From: Allobrachymonas denitrificans DSM 15123
GTDB lineage: Bacteria > Pseudomonadota > Gammaproteobacteria > Burkholderiales > Burkholderiaceae_C
NCBI RefSeq assembly: GCF_900110225.1
Contig: NZ_FOCW01000001.1
Span: 1,116,001 to 1,180,000 of the forward strand
DNA length: 64,000 nt
Direction of reading: 5' to 3'
A program made the translations under genes and the position numbers. Shown here piece by piece: positions 36,729 to 45,594 of the stretch. The number at the start of each line of letters is the position of its first letter. The first letter of the stretch is position 1. The notes beneath the pieces are model-generated. The model was not told the origin of the DNA and did no database searches. It was given only the letters and a program-made list of their open reading frames with translations.

Positions 36729-37520
36729 ATGCCCTTGCAGGAAAAATTGCAGCAGGTGCGCGGCTGGATCCAGTCGGCGCAGCGAATCGTGGCGCTGACT
36801 GGCGCCGGCATCAGTGCCGAATCCGGCGTACCGACCTTCCGGGACGCACAGACCGGAATGTGGGCCCGTTTCAAGCCGGAGGATCTGGCGACCGAGGCGG
36901 CGTTCCGCCACGATCCGCAGCGCGTCTGGGATTGGTATGCGTGGCGGCGCGAGCTGGTTGCGAAGGTGCAGCCCAATGCGGCGCACCATGCGCTGGCAGA
37001 GTTTGCCACTCGCCATCCAGGCAGGCTGACGCTGGTGACCCAGAACGTGGATGGCCTGCACCAGCAGGCGGGCAGCAGCGATGTGCTGGCCCTGCACGGA
37101 AATCTGCAGCAGGATCGCTGGCTGCGCCCCTGCCCGCAGGAACGCTTCCCTGAACGCGATTGCGAGCCGGCTACTGCCACCGACGGGCATCCGCCCAAGT
37201 GCGATGTCTGCGGAAACATGCTGCGCCCTGGCGTGGTCTGGTTCGGCGAGGCCTTGCCCGAAATTGCCCTGTTCCGTGCCGATGAGGCAGCGGGCAATTG
37301 CGAGCTGATGCTGGTGATCGGCACTTCCGGCCTCGTGTATCCGGCAGCGGGGCTCGCGGATGTGGCGCGCCGCGCCGGCGCGCGTGTGGTCATCATCAAT
37401 ACCGCTCCGACTGAATTGGATGATCTGGCCGACTGCGTGCTGCGCCGCAAGGCTGCCGAGTGCCTGCCGTCCTTGCTGCAGGTGGAGTCACAGAGCGTGA
37501 CGATGGAGGAGGGCGCATGA
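36729..37520 (+). CDS. NAD-dependent protein deacylase, sirtuin (CobB-like)
   Basis: Sirtuins remove acyl groups from protein lysines using NAD+. The 263-residue protein has GAGISAESGVPTFRDA (25-40), TQNVDGLHQQAG (104-115) and catalytic His123 in LHGN. Tyr70 and Arg73 (WYAWRREL) match the YxxR pair that defines class III desuccinylase/deacylase sirtuins such as SIRT5 and CobB. The zinc site is atypical: Cys135 and Cys145 are 10 residues apart, whereas the second pair is a normal CDVC (158/161). ATG 36729 follows a GGAGAGGAG tract. The stop overlaps the next gene's ATG. Confidence 0.88.
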   Translation: MPLQEKLQQVRGWIQSAQRIVALTGAGISAESGVPTFRDAQTGMWARFKPEDLATEAAFRHDPQRVWDWYAWRRELVAKVQPNAAHHALAEFATRHPGRLTLVTQNVDGLHQQAGSSDVLALHGNLQQDRWLRPCPQERFPERDCEPATATDGHPPKCDVCGNMLRPGVVWFGEALPEIALFRADEAAGNCELMLVIGTSGLVYPAAGLADVARRAGARVVIINTAPTELDDLADCVLRRKAAECLPSLLQVESQSVTMEEGA

Positions 37521-37858
37521 GTCTCCGAAAAGCCGGACTGGCTGCCGTTGTACTTGCCATGGCATTGCTGGGCTGCACCCAGGAACAGCAGAACAAGATC
37601 AGCCGCGATATCCAGAACTGGACCGGCACGAACGGCGTGCTGGAGGTGTACTCCGGCGACAAGGTGGTGCGCCGCTTTCTCAAGATCGACAAGATGAGCA
37701 CGGCCATGGGCACCGATGACGGGCGCGCGCGCAATTACCGCTTCGGCTATGGCGTGCTGGACGAAAACCTGAATTTCGTGGCCGATCCCGACGAGCGCAA
37801 GGTGTACTTCGAGATCAGCGACTACACCAACATGGTGTTTTTCGAGAACCCGCGCTGA
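37517..37858 (+). CDS. Small lipoprotein of unknown function
   Basis: A 113-residue protein with signal peptide and lipobox LLGC (Cys about 20), so it is predicted to be membrane-anchored. The mature part is hydrophilic, with KVVRRFLKIDKMSTAMG and a C-terminal FEISDYTNMVFFENPR. It resembles small uncharacterised betaproteobacterial lipoproteins, but I cannot assign a family. The ATG overlaps the sirtuin stop (ATGA), so it is co-translated with it. Confidence 0.78.
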   Translation: MSLRKAGLAAVVLAMALLGCTQEQQNKISRDIQNWTGTNGVLEVYSGDKVVRRFLKIDKMSTAMGTDDGRARNYRFGYGVLDENLNFVADPDERKVYFEISDYTNMVFFENPR

Positions 37859-37900
37859 GGGGGCGCTGGCTGCAAGCCGTGTGTCGATGGCGCTGTGCGC

Positions 37901-37931
37901 AGGGGCAGGGCGACCAAAGCCCTTTGCCCCT
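37901..37931 (+). other. GC-rich stem-loop after the lipoprotein gene
   Basis: AGGGGCAGGGC pairs with GCCCTTTGCCCCT with a small bulge and a 7-nt loop. Only GTTGTG follows, so it is at best a weak terminator for the rlmB-sirtuin-lipoprotein group. Confidence 0.4.
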
Positions 37932-38020
37932 GTTGTGAACAGGCACGCCAAAGCCGTTGCCAGGGCAGGGCGTTGCCCGTTCTGCTGGCGCCAAAACCCT
38001 GCACAAACTAGAATGCGCGC

Positions 38021-40552
38021 ATGATTGCTACCAGCGCCCGCAGTACTTCGCGCGCCTTTACCTCCCGTTCTTCCGCCAAGCCGCTCAACAGCTACAAGCC
38101 CTTCTGGGCCAAGCGTTTCGGCACGGCGCCTTTCCTGCCCATGAGCCGCGCCGAGATGGAGCAGCTGGGCTGGGACAGTTGCGACATCGTCCTGGTCACT
38201 GGCGACGCCTATGTCGACCATCCGAGCTTCGGCATGGCCGTGATCGGCCGCGTGCTGGAAGCGCAGGGTTTCCGGGTGGGCATCATCGCCCAGCCGGACT
38301 GGCAGAGTGCCGAACCCTTCAAGGCGCTGGGCAAGCCCAACCTGTTCTGGGGCGTGACCGCTGGCAACATGGACAGCATGATCAACCGCTACACGGCTGA
38401 TCGCAAGATCCGCAGCGACGATGCCTACACGCCCGGCGCCGAGGCCGGCAAGCGTCCCGACCGCGCCGCCATCGTCTACAGCCAGCGCTGCCGCGAAGCG
38501 TACAAGGATGTGCCCATCGTGCTGGGTGGCATCGAGGGCAGCCTGCGCCGCATTGCCCACTACGACTACTGGAGCGACAAGGTCCGCCGCAGCATGGTGG
38601 TGGACAGCAAGTGCGATCTGCTGCTGTATGGCAACGCAGAGCGTGCGCTGGTGGAAGTGGCGCACCGTCTGGCCCAGCGCGAGCCGGTGGAGAGCATTAC
38701 CGATGTGCGCGGCACGGCATTCGTGATGCGCAGCAGTCCCGAAGGCTGGCAGGAAATCGATTCTTCCGAAGTGGACCAGCCGGGCCGTGTCGATGAGCAC
38801 GTGCATCCGTATCAGACGACGGGTGAACGCGCTCAGGAACAGGCCTGCGCTACTTCGCAGGCTGCCGGAGAGCAGGTCGTGCGGATTGTGCGCCGGCAGG
38901 ACAGTAGCCCGGGTGGTGCGGTTGCCGGGAACAAGGCGCCAGCATTGTCTGCCCCGGCGGTCAATGTGGAGAAGGGGAGCGAGCCAAAGAACGCTTCCGT
39001 GCAGCCATCGCACCGTGTCGCCTCTATCGTGCGCGATCGCAGCGTGATCCGCCTGCCCAGCTACGAGCAGGTCAAGGCCGATCCCGTGCTGTACGCGCAT
39101 GCCAACCGGGTGCTCCATCTCGAAACCAACCCCGGCAACGCCCGCGCGCTGGTGCAGGCGCATGGCGAGGGACATACTGCGCGTGACGTATGGCTGAATC
39201 CGCCTCCGATTCCGCTGACGACGGAAGAAATGGACTGGGTCTTTGATCTGCCTTACGCACGCAGCCCGCACCCGCGTTATGCCGACGAAAATGGCCGCCA
39301 TGACGGCGCCACCAAGATCCCGGCCTGGGAGATGATCCGCTTCTCGGTCAACATCATGCGCGGCTGCTTTGGCGGCTGCACCTTCTGCTCCATCACCGAG
39401 CACGAGGGCCGCATCATCCAGAGCCGCAGCGAAGCGTCCATCATCCGCGAGGTGGAGGACATGCGCGACAAGGTGCAGGGCTTTACCGGCATCGTCAGCG
39501 ATCTGGGCGGGCCGACGGCCAATATGTACCGGCTGGGTTGCAAGAGCAAGGAGATCGAGGCAGCCTGCCGCAAGCCGAGTTGCGTGTATCCGGGCATCTG
39601 CCAGAACCTCACCACCAACCACGATCCGCTGATCGCCATCTACAAGCGTGCGCGCAAGCTGCCGGGCGTGAAGAAGGTGCTGATCGGTTCCGGCCTGCGT
39701 TATGACCTGGCGGTGAAGTCGCCCGAATACGTGAAGGAGCTGGTGCAGCATCACGTGGGTGGCTATCTCAAGATCGCGCCCGAGCATACGGAGCAGGGAC
39801 CGCTGTCCAAGATGATGAAGCCGGGCATCGGCAGCTACGACCGCTTCAAGCAGATGTTCGAGAAGTTCAGCAAGGACGCGAACAAGCAGCAATTCCTGAT
39901 TCCGTACTTCATTGCTGCGCACCCCGGTACCAGCGACGAGGACATGATGAATCTGGCGCTCTGGCTCAAGCGCAACGGCTTCCGTGCGGATCAGGTGCAG
40001 ACCTTCTATCCCAGCCCCATGGCCACGGCCACGGCGATGTACCACTCGCGCATGAACCCGCTCAAGGGGGTGCACCGCCCCGATGGCCCCAATGCCGATC
40101 GCGCGGAAGTGGTGGACGTGGTGAAGGGCGAGCGCCGCCGTCGCCTGCACAAGGCGTTCCTGCGCTACCACGATCCGAACAACTGGCCGCTGCTGCGCGA
40201 GGCGCTCAAGGCCATGGGCCGTGCCGACCTGATCGGCAACGGCAAACAGCATCTGATTCCGACCTGGCAGCCGCTGGGAGATGGGGGCTACCAGAGCCCG
40301 CGCCGTACCAACTCGACCGTCGGAACCACGCCCGGCCAGCGCGCCACCGTGGCAACGCCGGCAAAGCGGAGTGGGGCATCAGGCAAGCCGGTCAAGGGTA
40401 CCCTGCTGACGCAGCATACGGGGTTGCCACCGCGTGAACTGGGTGCCAAGTCCGGCGCGAAACCCATGCGCCCGGGCTCAGCACGTCCAGATGGACGAAG
40501 CCGCCTTGACGCAAAGCGCGGCAGCCCGGTCGGGCGTGGCAAGCGGGGGTGA
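38021..40552 (+). CDS. YgiQ family radical SAM protein
   Basis: A large radical-SAM protein of 843 residues (E. coli YgiQ is about 740). The N-terminal UPF0313 region carries [14 protein letters not shown] and [13 protein letters not shown]. The 4Fe-4S cluster is CFGGCTFC with Cys449, Cys453 and Cys456, followed by [12 protein letters not shown]. The YgiQ-specific C-terminal part includes [16 protein letters not shown] and [16 protein letters not shown]. The substrate of the family is unknown. Two features lengthen it: a low-complexity stretch at about residues 260-345 and a Gly/Arg/Lys-rich tail after about 750. It is convergent with the EF-G paralogue, with only 25 nt between them. Confidence 0.93.
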   Translation: MIATSARSTSRAFTSRSSAKPLNSYKPFWAKRFGTAPFLPMSRAEMEQLGWDSCDIVLVTGDAYVDHPSFGMAVIGRVLEAQGFRVGIIAQPDWQSAEPFKALGKPNLFWGVTAGNMDSMINRYTADRKIRSDDAYTPGAEAGKRPDRAAIVYSQRCREAYKDVPIVLGGIEGSLRRIAHYDYWSDKVRRSMVVDSKCDLLLYGNAERALVEVAHRLAQREPVESITDVRGTAFVMRSSPEGWQEIDSSEVDQPGRVDEHVHPYQTTGERAQEQACATSQAAGEQVVRIVRRQDSSPGGAVAGNKAPALSAPAVNVEKGSEPKNASVQPSHRVASIVRDRSVIRLPSYEQVKADPVLYAHANRVLHLETNPGNARALVQAHGEGHTARDVWLNPPPIPLTTEEMDWVFDLPYARSPHPRYADENGRHDGATKIPAWEMIRFSVNIMRGCFGGCTFCSITEHEGRIIQSRSEASIIREVEDMRDKVQGFTGIVSDLGGPTANMYRLGCKSKEIEAACRKPSCVYPGICQNLTTNHDPLIAIYKRARKLPGVKKVLIGSGLRYDLAVKSPEYVKELVQHHVGGYLKIAPEHTEQGPLSKMMKPGIGSYDRFKQMFEKFSKDANKQQFLIPYFIAAHPGTSDEDMMNLALWLKRNGFRADQVQTFYPSPMATATAMYHSRMNPLKGVHRPDGPNADRAEVVDVVKGERRRRLHKAFLRYHDPNNWPLLREALKAMGRADLIGNGKQHLIPTWQPLGDGGYQSPRRTNSTVGTTPGQRATVATPAKRSGASGKPVKGTLLTQHTGLPPRELGAKSGAKPMRPGSARPDGRSRLDAKRGSPVGRGKRG

Positions 40553-40577
40553 GGGTGACCCAAAGTCGCCCCGAGCC

Positions 40578-42641
40578 TCAATCCTCGTCCTGCACCTTGT
40601 ACTCGGACACCAGTTGCTGCTGCACGTTCGGCGGCACGATCTCGTAGTGCGACAGGGACACTGAATACGTGCCCTGACCAGCGGTCATGGCATGCAGGCG
40701 GGCCTGGTAGCCGGCAATCTCTGCCAGCGGCACCTGGGCCTGTACCACCATGTTTCCGAGGTTGGCGGCATCGGTCCCCGTTACCATGCCACGGCGTGTG
40801 GAAAGGTCGCCCGTGATGGCGCCCACGGCATTTTCGGGCGCGGTGATCTGCATCTTGGCGATCGGCTCCAGCACCACGGCGCGTGCCGCACGCATGGCTT
40901 CGAGGAAGGCCTTGCGGCCGGCCGTGACGAAGGCGATTTCCTTGCTGTCCACGGGATGGTGTTTGCCATCATGCACCACAACGCGCACGTCCACCACCGG
41001 ATAGCCGGCAATGGCACCGGTAGCCAGCGCCTCACGCACGCCTTTTTCCACGGCGGGAATGAACTGGTAGGGAATCGCTCCGCCCTTGACCTCGTCGGCG
41101 AATTCGAAACCGGCGCCACGTGGCAGCGGTTCGATGCGCAGGTGCACCTCGCCAAACTGGCCGGCGCCGCCGGTCTGCTTCTTGTGGCGGTACTGGGCCT
41201 GCGACCCCTGGGTGATGGTTTCGCGGTAGGCGATGCGCGGGGGGCGGGTATCGACCTCGAACTTGTACACCTCGCGCATGCGGTCGAACATGAGACGCAT
41301 GTGCAGTTCACTCAGGCCGTAGATGATGGTTTCGTTGGTGGTTGCGACATGCTCGATGCGCAGGCAGGGGTCTTCCGCCACCAGCTTGCCCATGATTTCC
41401 CACATGCGCTGCTCGTCGCCGCGACGCTTGGGCGAAATGGCCACGCCATAGACGGGAACGGGGAAGGGCAGGGGCGCCAGATGCATGTGGGCATCTTCTG
41501 CGGCGTCGTGCAGCACGGCGTCGTAATGCAGTTCGTCCACCTTGCCGATGGCACACAGGTCGCCCGGGCCAACCTGGGGCACCTCGATATGCTCCTTGCC
41601 CTGCACGAGGAACAGGTGTCCGACCTTGAATGGCTTGCGGCCGTCGCCGATGTAAAGCTGGCTGTCGCGGCGGATGGTGCCTTGGTGCACGCGCAGCATG
41701 GCGAGCTTGCCGACGTAGGGGTCGATGCTGATCTTGAACACCTGGGCCAGCACATGGGCGGCCGGGTCGGGCGTGGCGTGCTCGGGCACGGCAGCGTCGC
41801 CTTCACCGCGCAGGAAGTCGGGCGGGTTGCCTTCGGACGGGTTGGGCAGCATCTTGACGATGATGTCCAGAAGCTCGGCCACGCCGGCTCCGGTACGGGC
41901 GGACACGAAGCACACCGGAATCAGGTGGCCCTCGCGCATGGCCTGCTCCAGCGGGGCATGCAGTTCGGAAGCATCCACGTCACCTTCGTTCAGGTAGCGC
42001 TCGACGAAATCGCTGTCCACTTCCACCACCTGCTCCACCAGGGCCCGATGGGCATCGGCCACGGCGCCGAAATCGCTGTGACCATCACGGTTGAAGAAGC
42101 AGTCCACCACCTTGCTGGCGCCGGCGTCGGGCAGGTTCAGCGGCAGGCATTCCTTGCCGAAGGTTTGCTGGATCTGTTGCAGCAGGCCCGGCAGGTCGGC
42201 TTCGGCGGCATCGATCTTGTTGACGATGATGACGCGGTCCAGATTGCATTGCGCAGCATATTGCATCAGGCGCACGGTCATGGGTTCGATGCCCTTGGCG
42301 GCATCGATGACGATGGCAGCGGTTTCCACAGCCTCAAGCGCAGGCAGGATCTGGCCGGCAAAATCGGGCAGGCCGGGGGTGTCGATCATGTGGATGCGGG
42401 TGTCGCCGCGCTGCATGTGCATCAGTGCGGATTGCAGCGAATGCTGGGACTTGATTTCCAGCGGATCGTGATCGCTGACGGTGCTGCCACGCTCCACCGT
42501 GCCTGCCGTGGCAATGGCGCCAGCCTGTTGCAGCAGGGCCTCTGCCAGCGTGGTCTTGCCGCTGCCTGCCGCGCCGGTCAGCGCCAGGGTTCGGATGTTC
42601 TCAGGGGCGATGGAAAATGCGGTACCGGAAAGTGTCGTCAT
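40578..42641 (-). CDS. Elongation factor G-like translational GTPase (EF-G paralogue)
   Basis: An EF-G paralogue of 687 residues, not the main EF-G. G1 is GAAGSGKTT (23-31), G3 is DTPGLPDFAG (88-97) and G4 is NKID (140-143). The usual switch I RGITI motif is absent, as is typical for the EF-G-like/TetM-related paralogue subgroup. Domains II-V are complete, including KKQTGGAGQFGEVHL and AYRETI. ATG 42641 has AAGGAG about 10 nt upstream. An 11-codon longer frame is open but lacks support. Function is unproved; related paralogues may act in ribosome rescue, recycling or back-translocation. Confidence 0.88.
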   Translation of the reverse strand: MTTLSGTAFSIAPENIRTLALTGAAGSGKTTLAEALLQQAGAIATAGTVERGSTVSDHDPLEIKSQHSLQSALMHMQRGDTRIHMIDTPGLPDFAGQILPALEAVETAAIVIDAAKGIEPMTVRLMQYAAQCNLDRVIIVNKIDAAEADLPGLLQQIQQTFGKECLPLNLPDAGASKVVDCFFNRDGHSDFGAVADAHRALVEQVVEVDSDFVERYLNEGDVDASELHAPLEQAMREGHLIPVCFVSARTGAGVAELLDIIVKMLPNPSEGNPPDFLRGEGDAAVPEHATPDPAAHVLAQVFKISIDPYVGKLAMLRVHQGTIRRDSQLYIGDGRKPFKVGHLFLVQGKEHIEVPQVGPGDLCAIGKVDELHYDAVLHDAAEDAHMHLAPLPFPVPVYGVAISPKRRGDEQRMWEIMGKLVAEDPCLRIEHVATTNETIIYGLSELHMRLMFDRMREVYKFEVDTRPPRIAYRETITQGSQAQYRHKKQTGGAGQFGEVHLRIEPLPRGAGFEFADEVKGGAIPYQFIPAVEKGVREALATGAIAGYPVVDVRVVVHDGKHHPVDSKEIAFVTAGRKAFLEAMRAARAVVLEPIAKMQITAPENAVGAITGDLSTRRGMVTGTDAANLGNMVVQAQVPLAEIAGYQARLHAMTAGQGTYSVSLSHYEIVPPNVQQQLVSEYKVQDED

Positions 42642-42746
42642 AGTGCTTTGCTCCTTCTGAAAGCAGCATAGCACCGGCGCGGCGGCTTGCCGGAAACGGG
42701 CGCAGCAATTTGTTGATGCAGGTCGACCAATCGCCGGCTTGCGAGA

Positions 42747-43307
42747 TCAAAAACGGTGCTGGTAGTACAGCACGCCAAAATCCATGCCCGGATTCGGCTT
42801 CTTGATGCCTGCGTTGGAGATGTGCTGGTAGCGCAGGCCGACGGTGTGTTGCGCGTCGCGGCCCCACTGGTAGCCCATGCCGAGCATGTCCGAGAACTGG
42901 AAGGCGCTAGAGACGTTCTTGTCTGCCGTCACTTGCGTGCGCGACAGCAGGCGCAATCCAATGGACGCTTCGGCGAAGAAGCGCCCCTGTTCAGGCGGGG
43001 CGTTGCGGTACAGCCGCAGCACCGGCGAATAGCCGACTTCGACCACATCCTTGTGCTGCTTCACCAGCCACTGCGACACACTCGCTTCGTGGCGCAGGCC
43101 GAGATGCCACTTCTTTCCCTGCCACAGGGGTTCTCCCGGGTGATCCCAGCCAAGCACGATCCCGGCCTTGGATACGTCACCATCTACGGCTGGGCCGGCG
43201 ACAATGCCTGCGTCGAACGCACAAGCGCTGGAAGTGAAGCCAGTAAACGTCAGAGCTGCCAGAAACGCCTTGCGTAGCTGGCCGGTGGGAAGGGAAGGGG
43301 AGTGCAT
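42747..43307 (-). CDS. pagL: PagL-like lipid A 3-O-deacylase (outer-membrane beta-barrel)
   Basis: PagL removes the 3-O-acyl chain of lipid A in the outer membrane. The 186-residue precursor has a signal peptide ending SSACA-F (about residue 30) and alternating beta-strand segments. The hallmark LRYQHISNAGIKKPNPG is at 158-174, with presumed catalytic His162 and Ser164. The protein ends in Phe, as outer-membrane barrels do. The residue matching the catalytic Glu of Pseudomonas PagL appears to be Asp176. An AGGA ribosome-binding site precedes ATG 43307. The longer frame upstream is not supported. Confidence 0.88.
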   Translation of the reverse strand: MHSPSLPTGQLRKAFLAALTFTGFTSSACAFDAGIVAGPAVDGDVSKAGIVLGWDHPGEPLWQGKKWHLGLRHEASVSQWLVKQHKDVVEVGYSPVLRLYRNAPPEQGRFFAEASIGLRLLSRTQVTADKNVSSAFQFSDMLGMGYQWGRDAQHTVGLRYQHISNAGIKKPNPGMDFGVLYYQHRF

Positions 43308-43410
43308 GGAGGATCCTGAAGTTCTGCAAGAAGAGGCGGATTCTAGGGACTTCAATTTATTCCCGCGTGAAAAGTCAGTTGGTGCCAACAAACAACGCAC
43401 GGAAAAACAC

Positions 43411-43439
43411 TTGGTAAAAACACCAATCTCGACGATAAT
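43411..43439 (+). promoter_or_regulatory. Candidate sigma-70 promoter of the DEAD-box helicase gene
   Basis: TTGGTA (43411-43416, 4/6), a 17-nt spacer and GATAAT (43434-43439, 5/6). A start near 43446 would give an untranslated leader of about 180 nt. Confidence 0.55.
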
Positions 43440-43626
43440 CCCATCTCTTTGGTGACCAAGGCGTAGGACGCCTTCGCCAATCGCAGTACATCTCCCATCT
43501 AGCACCTCAGGCCACTTGGCCTTCTCCCACATTTTTCGTGGTGAATGCTGTCAGACGGTTGATGCACTTTTTCAACCCTGACACACGCAGCCCGCAACGG
43601 GCATCTGCGTGCGTGCGAGTAAAAAA
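43440..43626 (+). other. Long structured 5' leader of the helicase gene
   Basis: The 319-nt gap between pagL and the helicase gene holds no ORF with coding character. The part downstream of the promoter contains a 7-bp hairpin AAGGCGT-AGG-ACGCCTT (43458-43474) and a second short hairpin AGGCC-ACTT-GGCCT (43509-43521 region). It ends in a run of seven A residues, the last of which begins the ATG. No clear Shine-Dalgarno is visible. Confidence 0.45.
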
Positions 43627-45447
43627 ATGACTGAAAACCAGACCACTGGGGCTGCCGCATTGGCGCAGTCCGATATTTCCATGGCCGATGCTGCCCTGCA
43701 GGCCATTTCCGAGACCAACAACACCATTCCGGACCCGCATCTGCATGCCCCTCTGGCAGCTGACGCACTGGCTCCCGTGGCCGAAGGCGACAACGGCTTT
43801 GTGAAGCTGGGTCTGGCCGAGCCGCTGGTGCAGGCCTGCCTGGACCTGGGCTACACCCAGCCGACCGTGGTGCAGAACACTGCCATCCCGATGGCGCTGG
43901 CCGAGAAGGATGCCGAGGGCCACAACTATGTGGACCTGATGGTGTCCAGCCAGACCGGTTCCGGCAAGACTGCCGCCTTCCTGCTGCCCGTGCTGCACAC
44001 GCTGCTGGAGCAGCAGCAGGACGCCATCGCCGCCGAGAAGGCCGAGTGGCAGCGCAAGATTGACGAGGCCATCGCCAACGGCGAGGAGCCGCCCAAGAAG
44101 CCGCGTCGCAAGAACCCGACCGACCGTCGCCATTTCAAGGCGGCCCAGCCGGGCGCGCTGGTGCTGTGCCCCACGCGCGAGCTGGCGCAGCAGGTGGCAC
44201 ATGATGCCATCGACCTGGTCAAGCATTGCAAGGGCCTGCGCATTGCGCACGTGGTGGGCGGCATGCCCTATGCTGTGCAGATCGCACGCCTGCAGAATGC
44301 TGATCTGGTGGTGGCCACGCCCGGCCGCCTGCTGGACCTGCAGCGCTCCATGCAGATCAAGCTGGACAAGGTGCAGTTCCTGGTGGTGGACGAGGCCGAC
44401 CGCATGCTGGATCTGGGCTTCCAGGAAGACCTGGCCGAAATCCACCAGCTGACGGCTGACCGTCGCCAGACCATGATGTTCAGCGCCACGTTCGCGCCGC
44501 GCATCCAGCAGCTGGCTGCCCGCGTGATGCGCAGCCCGCAGAAGGTGCAGATCGATTCTCCGCAGGAGAAGCACGCCTCCATCGAGCAAAAGCTCTACTG
44601 GGCCGACAACTTCGCGCACAAGCGTGCCATGCTGGACCACTGGCTGCGTGATCCCTCCATCGAGCAGGCCATCGTGTTTGCCAGCACGCAGATCGAGTGT
44701 GACGGCCTGGCCGAAGACCTGCAGCAGGCCGGTTTCGTGGCCGTGGCACTGCACGGCGCCCTGAGCCAGGGTCTGCGCAACCGACGCCTGATGGCCCTGC
44801 GCCAGGGCAAGGTGCAATTCCTGGTGGCGACCGATGTGGCGGCCCGTGGTATCGACGTGCCCAGCATTTCGCACGTGTTCAACTTCGGCCTGCCGATGAA
44901 GGCCGAGGATTACACGCACCGTATCGGCCGTACCGGCCGTGCCGGCCGCAGCGGCATTGCCGTGACCTTTGCCGAGTTCCGCGATCGCAACCGCGTGTGG
45001 GACATCGAGGACTACACCAGGCAGCCGTTCATGACGGCCGTGGTGCCGGGCCTGGAGCCCGAGCAGCGCACACCGACGCGCCATCCGCCCAAGGGCAAGG
45101 GCCGCGCCGGTTTTGGCGGCGGTGAAGGCCGTGGTGGTCGTGGCAGGGGCGGTTTTGGCGGCAATGGTCCGCGCAAGGGCTTCAGCCAGGGTCGCGTGGC
45201 CGGTTTCGGTGGCTTTGACGGCGGTGCTCCGGCTCCGCGTCAGCCGCGTGCCAATGCCGAGGGCGGTGGCAGCTGGGGTCGTCCGCAGCGCGAGGCAGCG
45301 CACCATGCCGGTCGCCGTCCGGAGCGCCAGGAGTTTGGCGGCGGCGGCCGTCCTTCCTTTGGCGGCAATGGTCCGCGTCGCGAAGGCGGTGGCATGCGTG
45401 GCGGTGCCATGGCAGCCGGCCACCATTCCGGCAAGCGCGGTCGCTGA
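43627..45447 (+). CDS. DEAD-box ATP-dependent RNA helicase
   Basis: A 606-residue RNA helicase. Motifs seen are SSQTGSGKTAAF (I), PTREL (Ia), VVDEADRMLDLGF (II, DEAD), FSATF (III), the FASTQ/RGIDVPSISHV block and HRIGRTGRAGRSG (VI). The Q-motif region FVKLGLAEPLVQACLDLGY precedes. A charged insertion of about 45 residues (about 140-185, rich in Lys/Arg/Glu) separates motifs I and Ia. The C-terminal 130 residues are Gly/Arg/Phe-rich and resemble RGG-type RNA-binding tails. It is closest in style to RhlE or DeaD-like proteins of betaproteobacteria; the exact orthology is uncertain. A terminator follows. Confidence 0.93.
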   Translation: MTENQTTGAAALAQSDISMADAALQAISETNNTIPDPHLHAPLAADALAPVAEGDNGFVKLGLAEPLVQACLDLGYTQPTVVQNTAIPMALAEKDAEGHNYVDLMVSSQTGSGKTAAFLLPVLHTLLEQQQDAIAAEKAEWQRKIDEAIANGEEPPKKPRRKNPTDRRHFKAAQPGALVLCPTRELAQQVAHDAIDLVKHCKGLRIAHVVGGMPYAVQIARLQNADLVVATPGRLLDLQRSMQIKLDKVQFLVVDEADRMLDLGFQEDLAEIHQLTADRRQTMMFSATFAPRIQQLAARVMRSPQKVQIDSPQEKHASIEQKLYWADNFAHKRAMLDHWLRDPSIEQAIVFASTQIECDGLAEDLQQAGFVAVALHGALSQGLRNRRLMALRQGKVQFLVATDVAARGIDVPSISHVFNFGLPMKAEDYTHRIGRTGRAGRSGIAVTFAEFRDRNRVWDIEDYTRQPFMTAVVPGLEPEQRTPTRHPPKGKGRAGFGGGEGRGGRGRGGFGGNGPRKGFSQGRVAGFGGFDGGAPAPRQPRANAEGGGSWGRPQREAAHHAGRRPERQEFGGGGRPSFGGNGPRREGGGMRGGAMAAGHHSGKRGR

Positions 45448-45531
45448 GCGGTTCGGGTTCACGCAGTTCCGTGAGCTGAAGCGATTGTGAGCGGCTTGTC
45501 AGCCGCAGCAATACGCCCTCTGCAAAGAACG

Positions 45532-45559
45532 AAGCCCTGCTGATTCAGCAGGGCTTTTT
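45532..45559 (+). terminator. Intrinsic terminator after the helicase gene
   Basis: A stem of at least 10 bp, AGCCCTGCTG / CAGCAGGGCT, with a 3-nt loop, is followed by five T residues. A 6-bp hairpin (GCGGCT-TGTC-AGCCGC) lies upstream at 45491-45506. Confidence 0.9.
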
Positions 45560-45594
45560 CAATGGTGCGTTTGATTGGCTGTGGGCGCAGCAGC

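Noticed and set aside
35963-40252. Uninterrupted 1429-codon open frame on the minus strand, opposite rlmB, the sirtuin, the lipoprotein and ygiQ
   Set aside because: Its composition (His, Gln, Ala, Arg, Val-rich, no domain motifs) is what an antisense frame of GC-rich coding DNA yields. All four plus-strand genes have clear family motifs and correct spacing.
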